Assembly: GCA_009767595.1 (NCBI GenBank)
Contig: VSDK01006142.1
Coordinates: forward strand, 340,226-404,225
Reading direction: 5' to 3'
Length of the DNA stretch: 64,000 nt
Origin: Symbiodinium kawagutii
Taxonomy: Eukaryota > Sar > Dinophyceae > Suessiales > Symbiodiniaceae
The notes below the pieces were generated by a model that was given only the letters and a program-made list of their open reading frames with translations, had not been told where the DNA came from and did not search any database. The position numbers and the translations under genes are program-made. Within the stretch, counting starts at the first letter, position 1, and each line of letters opens with the position of its first letter. Shown one piece after another: positions 12,105-23,852 of the stretch.

Positions 12105-12203
12105 AAGCCGCGCCCCCTTCGGCTCAGGAGCTTGGAACCCATGGATCGGTTGATGCGCCTTGGCGAGCAGACCATGGGTCGTGCCGGCCAGGAGCGGCCC
12201 CCA
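12105..12203 (+). CDS. Exon, Arg/Leu-rich, of the 3.7-24.8 kb gene
   Basis: A clear GC-rich island of 33 codons reads KPRPLRLRSLEPMDRLMRLG and then EQTMGRAGQERPP. The acceptor AG is at 12103-12104 and a GT donor (GTAGTG) follows at 12204, both phase 0. The predicted peptide is basic and may be helical. An alternative frame from 12116 is also open. A long hairpin element (12236-12342) lies only 32 bases beyond the donor. Function unknown. Confidence 0.5.
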
Positions 12204-12235
12204 GTAGTGCCTGTTCACCAGCCATGGTAGTTGCA

Positions 12236-12342
12236 CTCTGGTAAACTAACATGGCAATAGAAAATCCACCAATTATTAATGGTTTCCTAGGGAATCTCCA
12301 CAAAATCTGGTGATTTTCCATTGCCACGTTAGTTTACCAGAG
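12236..12342. mobile_element. Family D hairpin element, best copy
   Basis: The left arm CTCTGGTAAACTAAC and right arm GTTAGTTTACCAGAG extend to about 31 bp of inverted repeat with two mismatches around a short loop. It resembles diverged copies at 15907, 20312, 24185 and 42651. No coding. It lies just inside the intron after the 12105-12203 exon. Confidence 0.75.
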
Positions 12343-13422
12343 GGTACATGGTTCAGAAAATGATGGTTATACAACGATGGTTATACAATGATGGTTATAC
12401 AATGATGATGGTATCATGATAGTGGTTGATGAAATAACCAGAAGGCCTAAAAATGGCCAAGGGTGACTAAACAATCTAAACTGAGGTCGGATTTTGGTGA
12501 GTGAACGCCAGGAATGTTTGTTTGTTCTTTTAATTGAATAAACGTCAAATGCGTGCTGCAGCAATGGTTCGGCCAACTGACGATGGTTCTTGGTTGTTTA
12601 TTGCCTGCCACCCACGGTAGTAGAAGGATACGAATATCAATTCGATACATCAGGACTACATAATCCATCATGTAATGGCCAACAGTTGTCACTCAAAAGC
12701 GCTTCAATCAAGGTGAAATCTCATGTTTCGGATGACCGCAAGCCGAGTTGACTGACTCTGAGGTTCCCTGATCTCATATCATCAGCCGCTATCATCCATC
12801 AACTATAAATTATGTACCTACAGGTAGCCGCGGTGGCTAATTGCACAGAAGGGGTAATTCAGGGCAAATTCCTGATATTTAAGTGATATTGATGATATAG
12901 TCATAGTTCATACTGGTTGACAAAGAATACTCAGGATAGTCATAGCCAACAACAGGCAAGAATGATGAGGGTAACTCACGGTTCGCTCATGATTAATGCT
13001 TAGTAATGGTTGCCAGGGGATAGCAACCAACAACCAACAAGAGAGCTTCACTGATCAGAACTTGATGGAAATGCGGAAACATATTTCATTTTGAAATCAC
13101 AATTAATTTCTTACTACCGTAACAGCCACAAGGGTTTGAGATGGCGCTATGGCGGTCCCGCAGGAACACCAATGGCTGACTGCACCAGGGTCACTTATCC
13201 CAAGCAAAACCATGTACCAACGAAACCTCGCAGGATCTGACTCCCAACTTCAACCCAACGTTGTTGATTTTGTTGTGGATCACGCTCTGCTTTGCCACAG
13301 CGTGTAATGATTTCGATGCTTAGATCTTTGACAACTGCCTATCAATGATGCACATAGCCAATGTTTTTACCTGAAAACTAACCTCTTGACCCTATCACAC
13401 TGGTCTCACGTTGCCATCTCAG

Positions 13423-13473
13423 CTTTCCATTTACATCGGCCGGGAGTTGCTGACCACATTCGCCACAACCAAG
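13423..13473 (+). CDS. Exon, 17 codons
   Basis: Between an AG acceptor (13421-13422) and a GT donor (GTCCGT at 13474) the frame reads LSIYIGRELLTTFATTK, phase 0 to phase 0, matching both neighbours in phase. No domain recognised. The acceptor is followed by C. Surrounding sequence is mildly GC-rich, so exon limits may differ. Confidence 0.4.
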
Positions 13474-14178
13474 GTCCGTGAATGGAAAGTCCGACACCGC
13501 TCCTAAAATGGCGACGCTTTTCAGCAGCCGGAACGCAGCAAAAATTCCCTACCATGGCAAGGGTCCTTACAATGGTGAGCTGGGGCAAGCGGTTGCATTT
13601 CATGGGGGATAAGTTCAGCAACAAATTCATAAGGAAAGCTTGCTGGGTACTAAGGGTGAACTGACCGACTTCCATCATGATTCACCACGTTTAAGCATGA
13701 TTCCGCAAGACGTTCTGGTGGTTACAGCATCACCCAAATGAGTCAGTTTCAGAACTTGTTGAATTTTCGCTTCACTCATGGAAAGAGAAGCAAAGCAGAG
13801 TAATCAATAGCACAGTTGCACGCACACGCGCATATTATGCAGCACAACTATAGCGCCATCATTCGCAAGCAGCATCACGGACAATTTGTGGCCATCATTG
13901 TTGGTGGTTTTCTCAGTGTGTCGATAGCTCATCTCCCCGGTTGGATGCCTTCCTTTCATCATGTTTTGCAGTAACGATTCTTGTAATTTTGATCCACCAT
14001 TGTCACTCCACATAAGTTTTGGGTATGTCCATCATTGCCATCGTTCATCATTGACCATCATTACCCATCACAAAATAAATTGTCCATCATTACCCATCAT
14101 AAATCATCCTCGTTCATGAACCATCACAAAGCTCCATTGATGGTGCACCTCCCCAACGGTTTCCCGTGCTACCTTCAG

Positions 14179-14279
14179 GCTCTCCGCTACCCTGAGCCCA
14201 GGAAGATGTTGGCCGAAAGCTCTGGTCGAATGGAGCTGACCTTCGAACGTCCCATCATAAAGGAGCCGTCACCTCGCAG
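14179..14279 (+). CDS. Exon, possible C-terminal strand of a PDZ-like repeat
   Basis: An AG|G acceptor (AG at 14177-14178) opens a frame reading ALRYPEPRKMLAESS and then GRMELTFERPIIKEPSPR. It ends phase 2 at a GT donor (14280). The order helix (RKMLAESSG) then strand (MELTFERP) looks like the end of a PDZ domain, where a helix is followed by a final L-x-V/F-x-R-P strand. The intron upstream (14030-14130) is a run of CCATCATTACCCATCA-type words. Confidence 0.5.
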
Positions 14280-14311
14280 GTTTCACCGTGCTGAAATAAG
14301 GCTTTCTCAAA

Positions 14312-14427
14312 TGGTTATGGGTCAATATTAACCAACCAACCAATGGGGATAATGACCAACCAATAACAAAGGAAAACTATAGTTAATGATAAGGGAACCA
14401 GGGGTACAGGGTTTTGACCCACTGCCA
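14312..14427. mobile_element. Family A MITE-like element
   Basis: Starts TGGTTATGGGTCAATATT and ends GGTTTTGACCCACTGCCA. A diverged partial copy follows at once (from 14431), so two insertions are probably in tandem. Confidence 0.7.
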
Positions 14428-14885
14428 AATGGTTATGGGTCAATATCAACCATAATGGAGGATACTAACCAACAATTTCATAATGAAGGGGTGAAGAAAT
14501 CAGGGATGACATGGCTATGGGTAAATCTTAAGCTACCAACTAATGGAGGATACTAGCCAACAATTTTATAGGAAAACAATGGTTGATATAACATGTTTGG
14601 TTCAGTACTCTAACAGCGAAAAAAATAGAAATTATGGTTCTAGAGGTTCATCAGGTACAATAAGGGATCTTTGGGGGTACCCCTATTTTGAGAAACCACC
14701 AAATGTGGCCTAGACTTTCCCCCTTGTCTTGGTCAGTTGGCGAATGCCGGGAGATATACGTTGGTTGGTAAACTCAAGAAACGATCAGTGAAGGACAATG
14801 AGGCCTTTTTCACCACTTGCCGCCATTATTTGATTAGCTGGAAGCTCTAGCCGTGAAGTTCCCCCCCCCACCTTTGCCAGCTATG

Positions 14886-15002
14886 TGGCTATGGGTCAAT
14901 ATTAACCATCAATAATGGGGGTAAATCCAGCAAAACTATAGGGAAAACAATGGTGAATGATGGGGAACCAGGGGTGCTAAGGGTCAACTGACCCACTGCC
15001 AT
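14886..15002. mobile_element. Family A MITE-like element
   Basis: Starts TGGCTATGGGTCAATATT and ends CAACTGACCCACTGCCAT. The interior has the AGGGAAAACAATGGTGAATG block. The stretch 14662-14702 just before it is half of a family B element. Confidence 0.7.
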
Positions 15003-15906
15003 GTATGATCAAATAGGGGCCAGCGCAACGGCTGGATTCGAAGCTTTAATCGCTGGGAATTGCCGGTGGTGTCGGGAGACCCTCGGGTAGATACTCGCCT
15101 GGTAATTTAGAATCACCGGGTGGTTCTCAAGCCATTGGGAACCCAAACAAAAGCATCGTTTATTGCTCTACATGGTTAAAAGATGATTTGGGACGTTGAC
15201 TATTTTGAAAAACATCCATATGTTACAGGGAAAGGCTGGAGTTTCAAACATCCATTTCTGTGACAAATTTGCCACTGCCCCGTCATCGCCTGGAAAGCCA
15301 AAATAGCACCAAACGCATGCGGAGTGTTGCAGGGACTCAGGTTCCGTTCCAAGATGTTGATTCTGAAACTGATGTGCAATGAAACATGTTGGTGGAGAAT
15401 CCAGCGAAACTTCATGGCTCTTGTCCCCGCAGAACTGCTGATAAAGATGGCATTTCAATGGGATAGTGGCTGGAACAGCTATCAGTCAAAAGTTATGGGA
15501 GTGACCACAATGGAGCACTTGAACAGCTAGATAACTGACTCAATTCCTGGATCCCAAGGAATTTCAGAATTTCATTTTGGGAAATCTCAGTCAGCCGGAT
15601 GTTCAGCTGTGGGTCAAAGGTCCCTGTGCCCCTGTGCTGTTCAAATCCAATCAATGATCCATGGCATTCCGTGGCCGTATTCCATCACATTCATGGGCTA
15701 CTTGAAAACACCCCCACTGAATGAGCTGTGGTATAAAAATGGGCGGTGGTTCACTTCCAGGAAATTACCCTGGACAAGAAGGGAAAGAAAGTGCCTTGCT
15801 AGCAGACTGCTGGAGCACTTGCCAACTGGTTGCTATGAGAGCCTGAACCGGTCATGATCACAGTGGGAGTTGACTGGCTGGGGAAAGGATGATTTTGAGT
15901 ACACTT

Positions 15907-16008
15907 CGGTGATCTAACATAGCAATTGAGAATCACTATTTCTCTCGGGGAAACCCTGGGAAATCAGCTATACTGGTGGATTTTCCAGCCAGCTATGTTA
16001 GACCACCG
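15907..16008. mobile_element. Family D hairpin element, diverged copy
   Basis: Ends CGGTGATCTAACATAGC and GCTATGTTAGACCACCG are inverted repeats with few mismatches, enclosing AATCACTATTTCTC- and GGTGGATTTTCC-type sequence shared in part with the copy at 12236. No coding. Confidence 0.55.
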
Positions 16009-16968
16009 GAGGCTACTTCTTACGACCCAATCATCACGAAAAAGACAAGCCGTTTTTCACAGTTGAAGGACGGGAGTCAAAAGAACAAGGCGACTCCCTA
16101 ACGGCAGTTGCCGTGAGAGACCATGATTGAAGCAGTACCAAGCGACGCTGTGGCTCGTTCTTAATGATTATTGATTGCTATTATATTAGTCATGATTGTT
16201 TGTTATATATTATTTGTAGATATTATTCATGATATACAAGAACGAACAATTGAATTCAAGATTATTAGTCACTGTAGATCATGGAATTTGCCGAATCAAC
16301 TTTCCATGTAAACGTTGAACAGTTCCCGGTTGCCATGATCACACATTCTTTAATGGAAACATTAGACGGTGCACCACGTACCTACAATTGCTACTGCATG
16401 CTACTGCTGCTTTTGATACAACTGATGTTTCTTCTTGGAAGATGGGGTTTACTATGGTTTACTTCATAAAAAAGAATGATCACTTTTTGAAATATCCAGC
16501 CCAAAATCGCCCTCCCGCGTTGATGATTTCGTTCAGTCGTGATCAAACACAAAACACATGCTTGTCCACAACAAACTAGTGTCTATTCAACTCACATAAC
16601 AAAAGGTAAACAGTAAGAATGAAGACATAATTTACCTACGTGGCAATCAAAATGTCAACGACTAAACATTATTGTCAGGCAATCATTGAGCTGTCTTTTT
16701 TTACCATCGATCAAGCCCCATCATTACATTAGCAACTATGTATTAGTTCGATCAAAAACCGATCAGCATCCCGGTTTTCGAACATGAACAAACGTGGTCA
16801 ACAGTTACAAGTGATTATCAATATCAACTGAAGCCAGGAATTGACAGTCATCAATCATACAAATCATACTGACCATCATATCAACCATTGTACAAGCCAT
16901 TCGTCTACCAATCATCAACCAATCGTCAACCACTAACCAACCATCATTTGCCCTTTGTATTCTGTTAG

Positions 16969-17019
16969 GCCGGCTTCCGCGTGGACCAGAACTTGGACTC
17001 CTTCGGCATCATGATCAAG
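16969..17019 (+). CDS. Exon, 17 codons
   Basis: After an AG|G acceptor (TTAG at 16965-16968) the frame reads AGFRVDQNLDSFGIMIK, ending phase 0 before GCAGCA, a possible GC donor. It is GC-rich against an AT-rich intron. The preceding 150 bases are rich in TCAACC and CCATCA words. No certain domain; GFRVDQ could be the start of a PDZ-like unit. Confidence 0.5.
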
Positions 17020-17394
17020 GCAGCATCAGTCACACACGAAGCATTATGTTTGCTATATTTGCTATCATGCTGTGAAGTTTGCTCATGTGTGCTCCAGTCT
17101 TATCCTATCATATTTCCATATGTGATGATTTAGATTACATACACGCATATCATATATCATTGGCAAAGTTTGTTATGTTAATTCTTGGAAAATATGACAA
17201 ACAACAGAATGTACAGTCATGTATCATCACATTTCGTGCAATCCAACATGTATCAAAACATATACCAGTTTTAGATTATATATCTTTGATGCACCACTAT
17301 ACCATGAAAAGATTACATAGTTTATCTCTTAATACATATCACTAAAGGGTAATTGACCATTAACCACCACAATCAACCATTATTAACCACCATT

Positions 17395-17476
17395 AACCAC
17401 CATAGTCATCACCATACTCCACCATCAACCACCACTAACCACCATAGTCATCACCATACTCCACCATCAACCACCA
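17395..17476. repeat. Two-copy 42-bp tandem repeat of ACCACCAT-type sequence
   Basis: The segment CATAGTCATCACCATACTCC recurs at 17401 and 17443, a 42-bp period, embedded in a C-rich ACCACCAT tract directly upstream of the exon at 17502. Confidence 0.6.
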
Positions 17477-17501
17477 ATGATCATGGCTCCCTACAGATCA
17501 G

Positions 17502-17606
17502 GCAGGGGATACAACCACCGTTGGACATGGTCGCGCTGAGGCCCTCCAGGATGGTGCAGCTCAAGACATGCCGGCAGGAGCACTGGCGGAACCTCCGCCG
17601 GCAACG
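17502..17606 (+). CDS. Exon, Ala-rich, 35 codons
   Basis: An AG|G acceptor (AG at 17500-17501) opens AGDTTTVGHGRAEALQDG and then AAQDMPAGALAEPPPAT. A GT donor (GTCGTA at 17607) closes it in phase 0, in phase with the exon at 16969. Composition is that of an Ala/Pro-rich linker. The upstream intron end is a strong ACCACCAT tract. Function unknown. Confidence 0.5.
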
Positions 17607-18498
17607 GTCGTAACTCAACCCTTGGAGATGTGATTCGTAGTCGTTATCATATGTCAACCCTATGGAGTCTATGTAACCGCATAGGTTATCATATAAACAA
17701 GTTATATGTAATTAACAATATATAGATTATCATATGACCATATATGCTAGCATTATTATCAGACAAAGTATAGGTAGCGATTGGCAGAAAAGCATACTAA
17801 ACAACTCTCGACAGTTGTTCGGGTAATCATAATATAACCTGTGCATATTTGCATATATTTGCATATATAGTTGATCCTCGCAAGATCTGTTCATTGATAT
17901 ACTCATGATGCCAGATGAATGTGTTTGCACATGCATCGAAGCGTCTTTCCTGTATACACCATTTGTGAGCCTGACATGTATCAAATGAATTCTGATGGAC
18001 GACCATAGCCCAGAATTGAAATTTTATATGGCTTCAGCAGGGTGCGCAATCCAATGGTATTTACCACTGGTGCCTGATAAGTCCATTCCAATCCACAGAG
18101 AACGCTGAATTTGGATGGTCATGCCTTTCGCAGAGATTATAGACGTGAAAAAAGTATCCAATCATTAGGGATGGTCATTTGGATGGTCATGGATTTTAGA
18201 CCAATAAAGAAAACAAAATTTGGCTGCTCTGCTATTCCTCCAGCCATGTCGAATCATGGGTTGTCGCACCAGACCTTACGACGACACCATGGGAGACTGG
18301 ACGAGCAGCCTATAGGAGTTCAATACGACCAGACTACCTGGGGATGATGGTATTGACGAGCACATCCGCAGCAACCAAGCACTAAGCAGCAGTTTCTTCA
18401 CTGGAGGAAACGCAGATACAGCCTGCATTTGGGTATCCAGAGCCTCTCAAAATGTCTACATGAGCATGGTGCCAACCAGCTGTAGTTTGGTGATCCAG

Positions 18499-18667
18499 TC
18501 ATCAGTTGCTGATGATTTGACTTCTTTTATTTTTGCTCCCGATCTTCGGCCAGGAACTTTCAAACCTGGAGACCGCATCATGGCAGTCAACGGTTGCTTG
18601 GAGAAGGGAAGCGCGACGGGCCAGGGGTGCTCAGGGAAACTTGATGAGTTAGAGTGGGCTTTTAGGA
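18499..18667 (+). CDS. PDZ-like domain exon
   Basis: The frame reads SSVADDLTSFIFAPDL, then RPGTFKPGDRIMAVNG, then a Gly/Ser-rich loop, then GKLDELEWAFR. The segment PG-x(3)-PGDRIMAVNG is the conserved middle of PDZ domains (turn and strand before the second helix), and GKLDELEWAFR fits the following helix. PDZ domains bind C-terminal peptides of partner proteins. The exon probably starts near 18499 (AG acceptor) but the frame is open from 18460. A GA donor at 18668 in phase 1 joins correctly to the next exon (A + GC gives Ser). Confidence 0.6.
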
Positions 18668-19377
18668 GATATTCATCAGGGGCACAGGGTCTTTTTGGCT
18701 CACGGCCATGTGTACCTGGTGTATATATCCTTCTTACCATCAACCATCATCAAATATCATCAAATATCATCAACCATCATCAAGCACCATTATTAAACCA
18801 GTATCAACCATCATCGGCAGCAATTCACCAGTGTAAATCGGGTATTAACAATCTATGGATGACATTACAACATGAAGAAACCATCATGCGTAAACACTAA
18901 TCACTACCAGCATTGACAATTCCCATCATGATTCCCCATGGTCTACCGTTTTAAACCATAGAATAATCATCGTTCAAGCATCACTTCGCCACCAAATCTC
19001 CGTCAATCATCATTTCTGAACCAGTATAACCGTCACTAACCATCAGTAATCAACCATTTTCGATTAACAATCATTCACCAGTACTAGCCATGCTTATCCA
19101 CGATACCCAACGTGTTGTGCCTGAGCCCCCTGGCTCGCCCCTTTTGCCCTGTTGAGTTTTGCGATCGCCCGTGCTATCCACGATAAGTCACTGTTTTGAA
19201 CATGCATGTGTTCATCACTTCGCGTGAGCTATTCGTTCACCAGGATATACCCTTTATCCGCGATTACCGCTAGTCACCACCAAGATTCACCACCAGTCGA
19301 TTCGAACCCCCATGATCGACCATCACCAATGATTCGCCATTTCCCCATGAGCTATCACCATCAGTTCTTGATTCAAA

Positions 19378-19492
19378 TGGCAGTGGGTCAAAACCCCGTA
19401 CCCCTAGTTCCCCTATCATTAACCATTGTTTTCCCTATGAAATTGTTGGTGGAAATTCCCCTTAGTTGGTTGGTCAATATTGACCCATGGCC
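19378..19492. mobile_element. Family A MITE-like element, reverse orientation
   Basis: Reads TGGCAGTGGGTCAAAACCCC at the left and GTCAATATTGACCCATGGCCA at the right (inverted ends), with CCCTAGTTCCCCTATCATTAA inside, the reverse complement of the usual interior. It ends about 75 bases before the exon at 19567. Confidence 0.65.
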
Positions 19493-19566
19493 AAATGGTT
19501 TCACCATCGATCCACCATGGTGACTCACCGGCCGGTCGCTTGGTTCACCTTCGCCACCGGTCCGAG

Positions 19567-19647
19567 GCGTGGATGCCTCCGCGCCGGAGCTGGTGAAGTT
19601 GCTGAGTGCCTCTGACGCGCCGGTGCTGAAAGTGTGCCTTGCCGCGG
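19567..19647 (+). CDS. Exon following the PDZ exon
   Basis: An AG|G acceptor (AG at 19565-19566) with a two-base prefix gives VDASAPELVKLLSASD and then APVLKVCLAA, ending phase 1 at a GT donor (GTGCGA at 19648). Phases match the exons before and after. The peptide is probably helical. No family recognised. Confidence 0.55.
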
Positions 19648-19705
19648 GTGCGACACATGGTGGTGGACGGCTGAGCCATGGGTCATGGTTATGGTGGACG
19701 GGGCG

Positions 19706-19805
19706 GTTCTCAAGTCATAGGGGGACCCCCAATTCTCATCCTTTAGGTGTTTATAGCTATAAACCAGCCATATTTTGGGGGTTCCCTATCTTAAGAAAGC
19801 TCCGG
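19706..19805. mobile_element. Family B MITE-like element, diverged
   Basis: Left GGTTCTCAAGTCATAGGGGG and right GGGGGTTCCCTATCTTAAG are inverted, with the ATAAACCAGCCAT block in the middle as in the copy at 27810. No coding. Confidence 0.6.
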
Positions 19806-19819
19806 AGAATGGTTTATTG

Positions 19820-20300
19820 ATGTTGAACTCGGTGTGAATGATGGCTAACTAGCTGATGGCTGATGATGGCTGATGATGGATTGGCAGATGAATGGTGGAT
19901 CATGATTCATTTTTGGCAAATGATGGTTCGCTGATGGCTTGTCCAATGAACTATCAATGATGCTAAATGACCTTCAGTCAATGTAGCCAATGATGAATGG
20001 TAATAAATTGTGCTTCATTGATGGCTAAATTTTTGATTGTTTAGTTCATGATGGCCATTGATGCTTGATGGGATGGTTAGTGATGGTTCATGAGAGCAAG
20101 AATTGCTGGTGGTTGGTCGTGGTTGGCTGCTGATGGTACTGACGCTATATAATTGCGATTAGTGATGTTCAGCAATGATCAGCACTGATTAAACGCATGG
20201 TTCAGCATGCTTGATGGCGGCCAAGGATCGTTTATCATGGCTAATGATGATCAACAATGGTTCATGATGCTTGATGATGGTCAAAGCACCTTTAAAACAA
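19820..20300. repeat. G-rich-strand degenerate repeat tract (GATGGCTGATGATGG type)
   Basis: Directly downstream of the exon at 19567, the + strand is nearly a continuous run of TGATGG, ATGGTTC and GCTGATGG words with no fixed period. The C-rich counterpart lies upstream of exons (for example 18740-19090). See the finding on complementary intron ends. Confidence 0.6.
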
Positions 20301-20311
20301 CCAGAATTAGA

Positions 20312-20408
20312 CTCTGATAAACTAACCTGGAACTGGAACATCCACTATTTACAACTGGTTTACTTTTATACATTTTTGACTTTTGGCATCCCGGTTAGTT
20401 TGCCAGAG
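20312..20408. mobile_element. Family D hairpin element, diverged copy
   Basis: Left arm CTCTGATAAACTAACC and right arm GGTTAGTTTGCCAGAG are inverted repeats with two mismatches; the centre differs from the copy at 12236. Confidence 0.6.
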
Positions 20409-20612
20409 GGTATTCCATAGTAGTTATAACCATCAACAATCAATTGGTTGCCTAACCACTACCGATTTAGATCTATTTAGTATCAATAGGATTGTTGATG
20501 ATTCCAGAATTATCAACCAGATGGTCTATAAACTAGGCTTATGGAAATCTTAAACAAACAAATATATGTCATTTTCTATTTAAATCACGGCCGTTGCTTC
20601 GGCCCGGCTCAG

Positions 20613-20665
20613 GTGCAGCTACAAGAGAGCTGTGTTTTGAAGCTGCGCAGGCGGAGTGTTGCTGG
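20613..20665 (+). CDS. Exon, helical, follows 19567-19647
   Basis: An AG|G acceptor (AG at 20611-20612) with a two-base prefix completes a Gly codon with the previous exon and reads AATRELCFEAAQAECCW. It is GC-rich. GT donors follow at 20666 and, in other phases, near 20677 and 20682, so the end is uncertain. Joined to the previous exon it gives CLAAG-AATRELCFEAAQ, a plausible continuous helix. Function unknown. Confidence 0.5.
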
Positions 20666-20698
20666 GTCCAGCATGGGTGGGGTATCACCATCATTACT

Positions 20699-20802
20699 GG
20701 TGTGGTGGTTTGATTGACATTTTGATTATTTTCCCTAGTTATCATTAACAACTGGTTGGTTGACTGATATTTTTCATGGGGGTGGTTCAACCACCAACCA
20801 GC
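20699..20802. mobile_element. Family C MITE-like element
   Basis: The right end GGTGGTTCAACCACCAACCA pairs with TGGTGTGGTGGTTTGA at the left. The interior ATTATTTTCCCTAGTTA is shared with the other family C copies. Confidence 0.6.
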
Positions 20803-21573
20803 ATTATTATTAGCGAAAATGAAGGTACTTGTATGAACCAGCTGGGGCATAAGCCTCGCCAGTGATATTGACATTGACTGCGGTGTTTTTTGTGGTTTGT
20901 CGGGAAATGGTTTCTCTCTGTGTACTTTGTAAATTGGATTTGTTATTTGGTGCTTGTTTTTTTCATGTGGCTTGCGGCTTGCTTGATGTGCTGGTTGTTG
21001 ATGCCTGGCGTGAGTTTTAAAAGTTATAAAGCGACACTGATTGTTTTTGCTGGTTTGTGATTGTTTGCTTTGTTTGTTCGCACAGATGTTTTGCTGCGTT
21101 GTTTAGGTACTTGCAAATGTGTACTAATCATAGCTAAACCATGGTTAATGAGAGTAAGCAGTAGTTACTGCAATGATGGTGACCGAGCTTATGCTCAACA
21201 ATGGTCAATGAGAGTAACCAAACATACATCATTGTTATGAACTGATTCTTGTCTACTAGATTGTTTGTAACGGTTAATTGATGAGCTGATACATAACAAT
21301 GGTCACCGGTGCTTGTTGATGGTCGAAAAGACCCGCCTATTGAATGTGATTCTAATGAACTGCCAGGGTGCTTCCACAACGGCTCCGATTTACAATGATT
21401 AAATGACTAACCATTATCTAACTGAACCAGCTTACGAACCAAAAGCATCATTGACCGTATCATTAACCCAAGTTAACTGGAGTCATTTGCCACCTGAGAT
21501 AGTGAATCGGACTCCAACAGCACCATCGAACGCATCTTGGGGCTGTGACTTGTTGGGCGTTTGCGCTTGCCAG

Positions 21574-21613
21574 GCTGACAAAAGGGCCGCGCAATATCTA
21601 GCTACAGAACTGC
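21574..21613 (+). CDS. Short exon
   Basis: An AG|G acceptor (AG at 21572-21573) opens ADKRAAQYLATEL, ending phase 1 before GACCAT (GA donor) or phase 0 before GAACTG at 21607. GC-rich relative to the flanks. The following 250 bases (21630-21880) are a TGGTTAGTTGATGG-type tract. No function assigned. Confidence 0.4.
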
Positions 21614-23011
21614 GACCATGACTGAAGCGAACAAGAGTGAGCAAAGGCTTCATGATTGGTTTATTGATGCGGAATGATGGCTTCATGGTGAAGTGAATGG
21701 TTGGTTAGTTGATGGGAAATGATGGCTTAGTTGATGGTGAATGGTTGGTTAGTGTCTGGTGAATGATTGGGCAGTTGATGGTCCTTTGATGCTCGATTGA
21801 TGATTGATTGGTGGTTATTAGATGGTTAACAGTAGTACGTGATGGGTAATGATGGTCAAAGATGGTTTTGCAGTCATACACAGGGTTCATGACGCAAATA
21901 CTGGCCAGTAGCAGTTGAGAATGATAAATTAATCACGGATGGGATCAGAAACAGGTGCCGGTGATACCGGTTTGTGGGATGGTTCATGCCCGACGCTGTT
22001 TGATTGCAATAAAATGATGAATGGATGAATGTGCTTGCCAACGGTGGTTGGCGATGATAGGTTGGTGATCATTATTTTTGATGTTGTGCGTTATCATCAT
22101 GCTTGATTCACATTTTATTTGATGGTAGATTGATCATAGTCAAACACAATCAGCCATAGTTTATCATCCAATCGTCATGAACCATACTTGAAGATTGATC
22201 ATGGTGGAGTATGGTTGTTCTTGATGAAATTATGGTTGATAATGGTGGTTCATCCATCATGAATCATGAATCATTGTGTTTGGCCGTGGTGAGTTGTGAT
22301 TCCTTATGATTTTGGCAATCATGGCTGGTGGTACTCGTTTGTCTGGTTGACGACAGTTGAGCATGGTTGATGATGTTTGGCCTTTATGACCAACAATGGT
22401 TGCATGTAGTAGTAGTGGAGCTTGAGAATGGTTAATGATTGCTATTGGTGCTTAACAATGGTCAATGATGGTACACAATATGATTTGTTGTTGTTATGTG
22501 ATTAACCCAAAGGCACCATCGCAGAACGTAGATGATGGTTGCATCTTTCAAACCACTGAAACCATCTAAAAACATGCATGTGTTGTAGTCTATCAAATGG
22601 TAGCCTGTTTGGACTGCAAAATGGTGGTTCCAAATAGGTTTCACCGCAGGATGCATTTGTGATGCTCAACCAATTGTATACACTACTATGGTTAGCATGT
22701 TGTTAACAACTACTATGGAGGATCATAACATCGAGCAACAACCATGATGGATGGCTGATGGAGGCTGATACTCAGCAATGGTTGACAGCTACGGCTGAAT
22801 GGAAAGTCCACTATCGAAATAGATGGTGTACCTTTACAGAGTAGTGATGCTTCAGCTTCCGAACTAGCATAGAGAGTAACCCAAAGCCATGCTGAACTGA
22901 CTCTCATGGATGAGCGCATCACGAACTCACCAACTTCGGTGACCAAGTTTTGTTTAGAGTATTGATGTGTTGCCGTTGTATGTCTTGCTCCTGGCGTACA
23001 CAAAACGTCGT

Positions 23012-23095
23012 AGCGGCCATGGTCGCAGGGCTGTTTGGAAAGCGTGACCGGTGGTGTCCCGGCTCTGAGCCTGTGCTGATCGCACATCAAGCGTT
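23012..23095 (+). CDS. Candidate exon
   Basis: A GC-rich block reads VVAAMVAGLFGKRDRW and then CPGSEPVLIAHQAF in one frame before a TGA at 23098-23100. Splice sites are not clear (a possible AG lies just upstream). The antisense frame is also open over 400 bases (22713-23129), so the coding strand is uncertain. Confidence 0.28.
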
Positions 23096-23814
23096 TTGGT
23101 GATGGATTAGCCTCGAAGTAAACTGACATGGAAGTCGAAGATCTACTATTTGTTCATAGATGTTGACCTATAGAAATGGGATGAAAGACCTATGAACATC
23201 TACTATTTTGAGATGTTGACCTATGGAAGTGTGTGATTTTCAACTTCCAGATTAATTCCCCAGAGGGTGATAATGGGAAGAGCATGAAAGCAATCAGATT
23301 GGTGGCCGCCATTGTTCACCATCACTAGCCACCAAATCATGAGCCGAAACACTGACCAGTCGTCAGTAGCCATTGCAGCGGTAGACACGTATATTTCGCA
23401 TGAATTGAAATATCAAGAATTAACGCTTGCTACAAAGCGAGTGATTCAATAATATTGTTTCCTGCTCTCAAAGTGATTCTGACTTAATCAGCAGCTGGTT
23501 GATAATAGCTAGTGATTACCAATAATCATTCTTTTGACGAAGTACAAAGCAATAGTAATCAGCATTACATGTATTGATTAATAAGCCATGAGTCAAGCAA
23601 TCCTAACCAATACTTATTAGGTAATCGCTATGAATTGTCTCTTGATCCTTCTTCTTCCCAGTTGATCAACCAATGATCAGGATATGTTCCGAACATTCCA
23701 TATATTATTAACCAACCCTATTGAATATATTAACCATATATTGTCTATTCATCTTTTTAAGCCATGGAATTTCTGTTGCTAACTGATCAGTTGATTGCGG
23801 TGAAAAAAGTTCAG

Positions 23815-23852
23815 CCAGTGCCGAGGACCTCCTGGATGTCCATGCAAGCAAT
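23815..23852 (+). CDS. Short exon
   Basis: After an AG at 23813-23814, with a two-base prefix matching the phase of the 21574 exon, the frame reads SAEDLLDVHASN and ends before a GA donor (GATAGA). Short and supported mainly by composition and phase. Confidence 0.35.

Noticed and set aside
17345-17500. CRISPR-like spacing in the ACCACCAT repeats
   Set aside because: Units are a plain 42-bp tandem pair without conserved palindromic repeats or unique spacers, in a eukaryotic intron.
22713-23129. 138-codon antisense ORF
   Set aside because: No recognised family, no conserved motif, mixed composition, and no splice-consistent neighbours on the minus strand.
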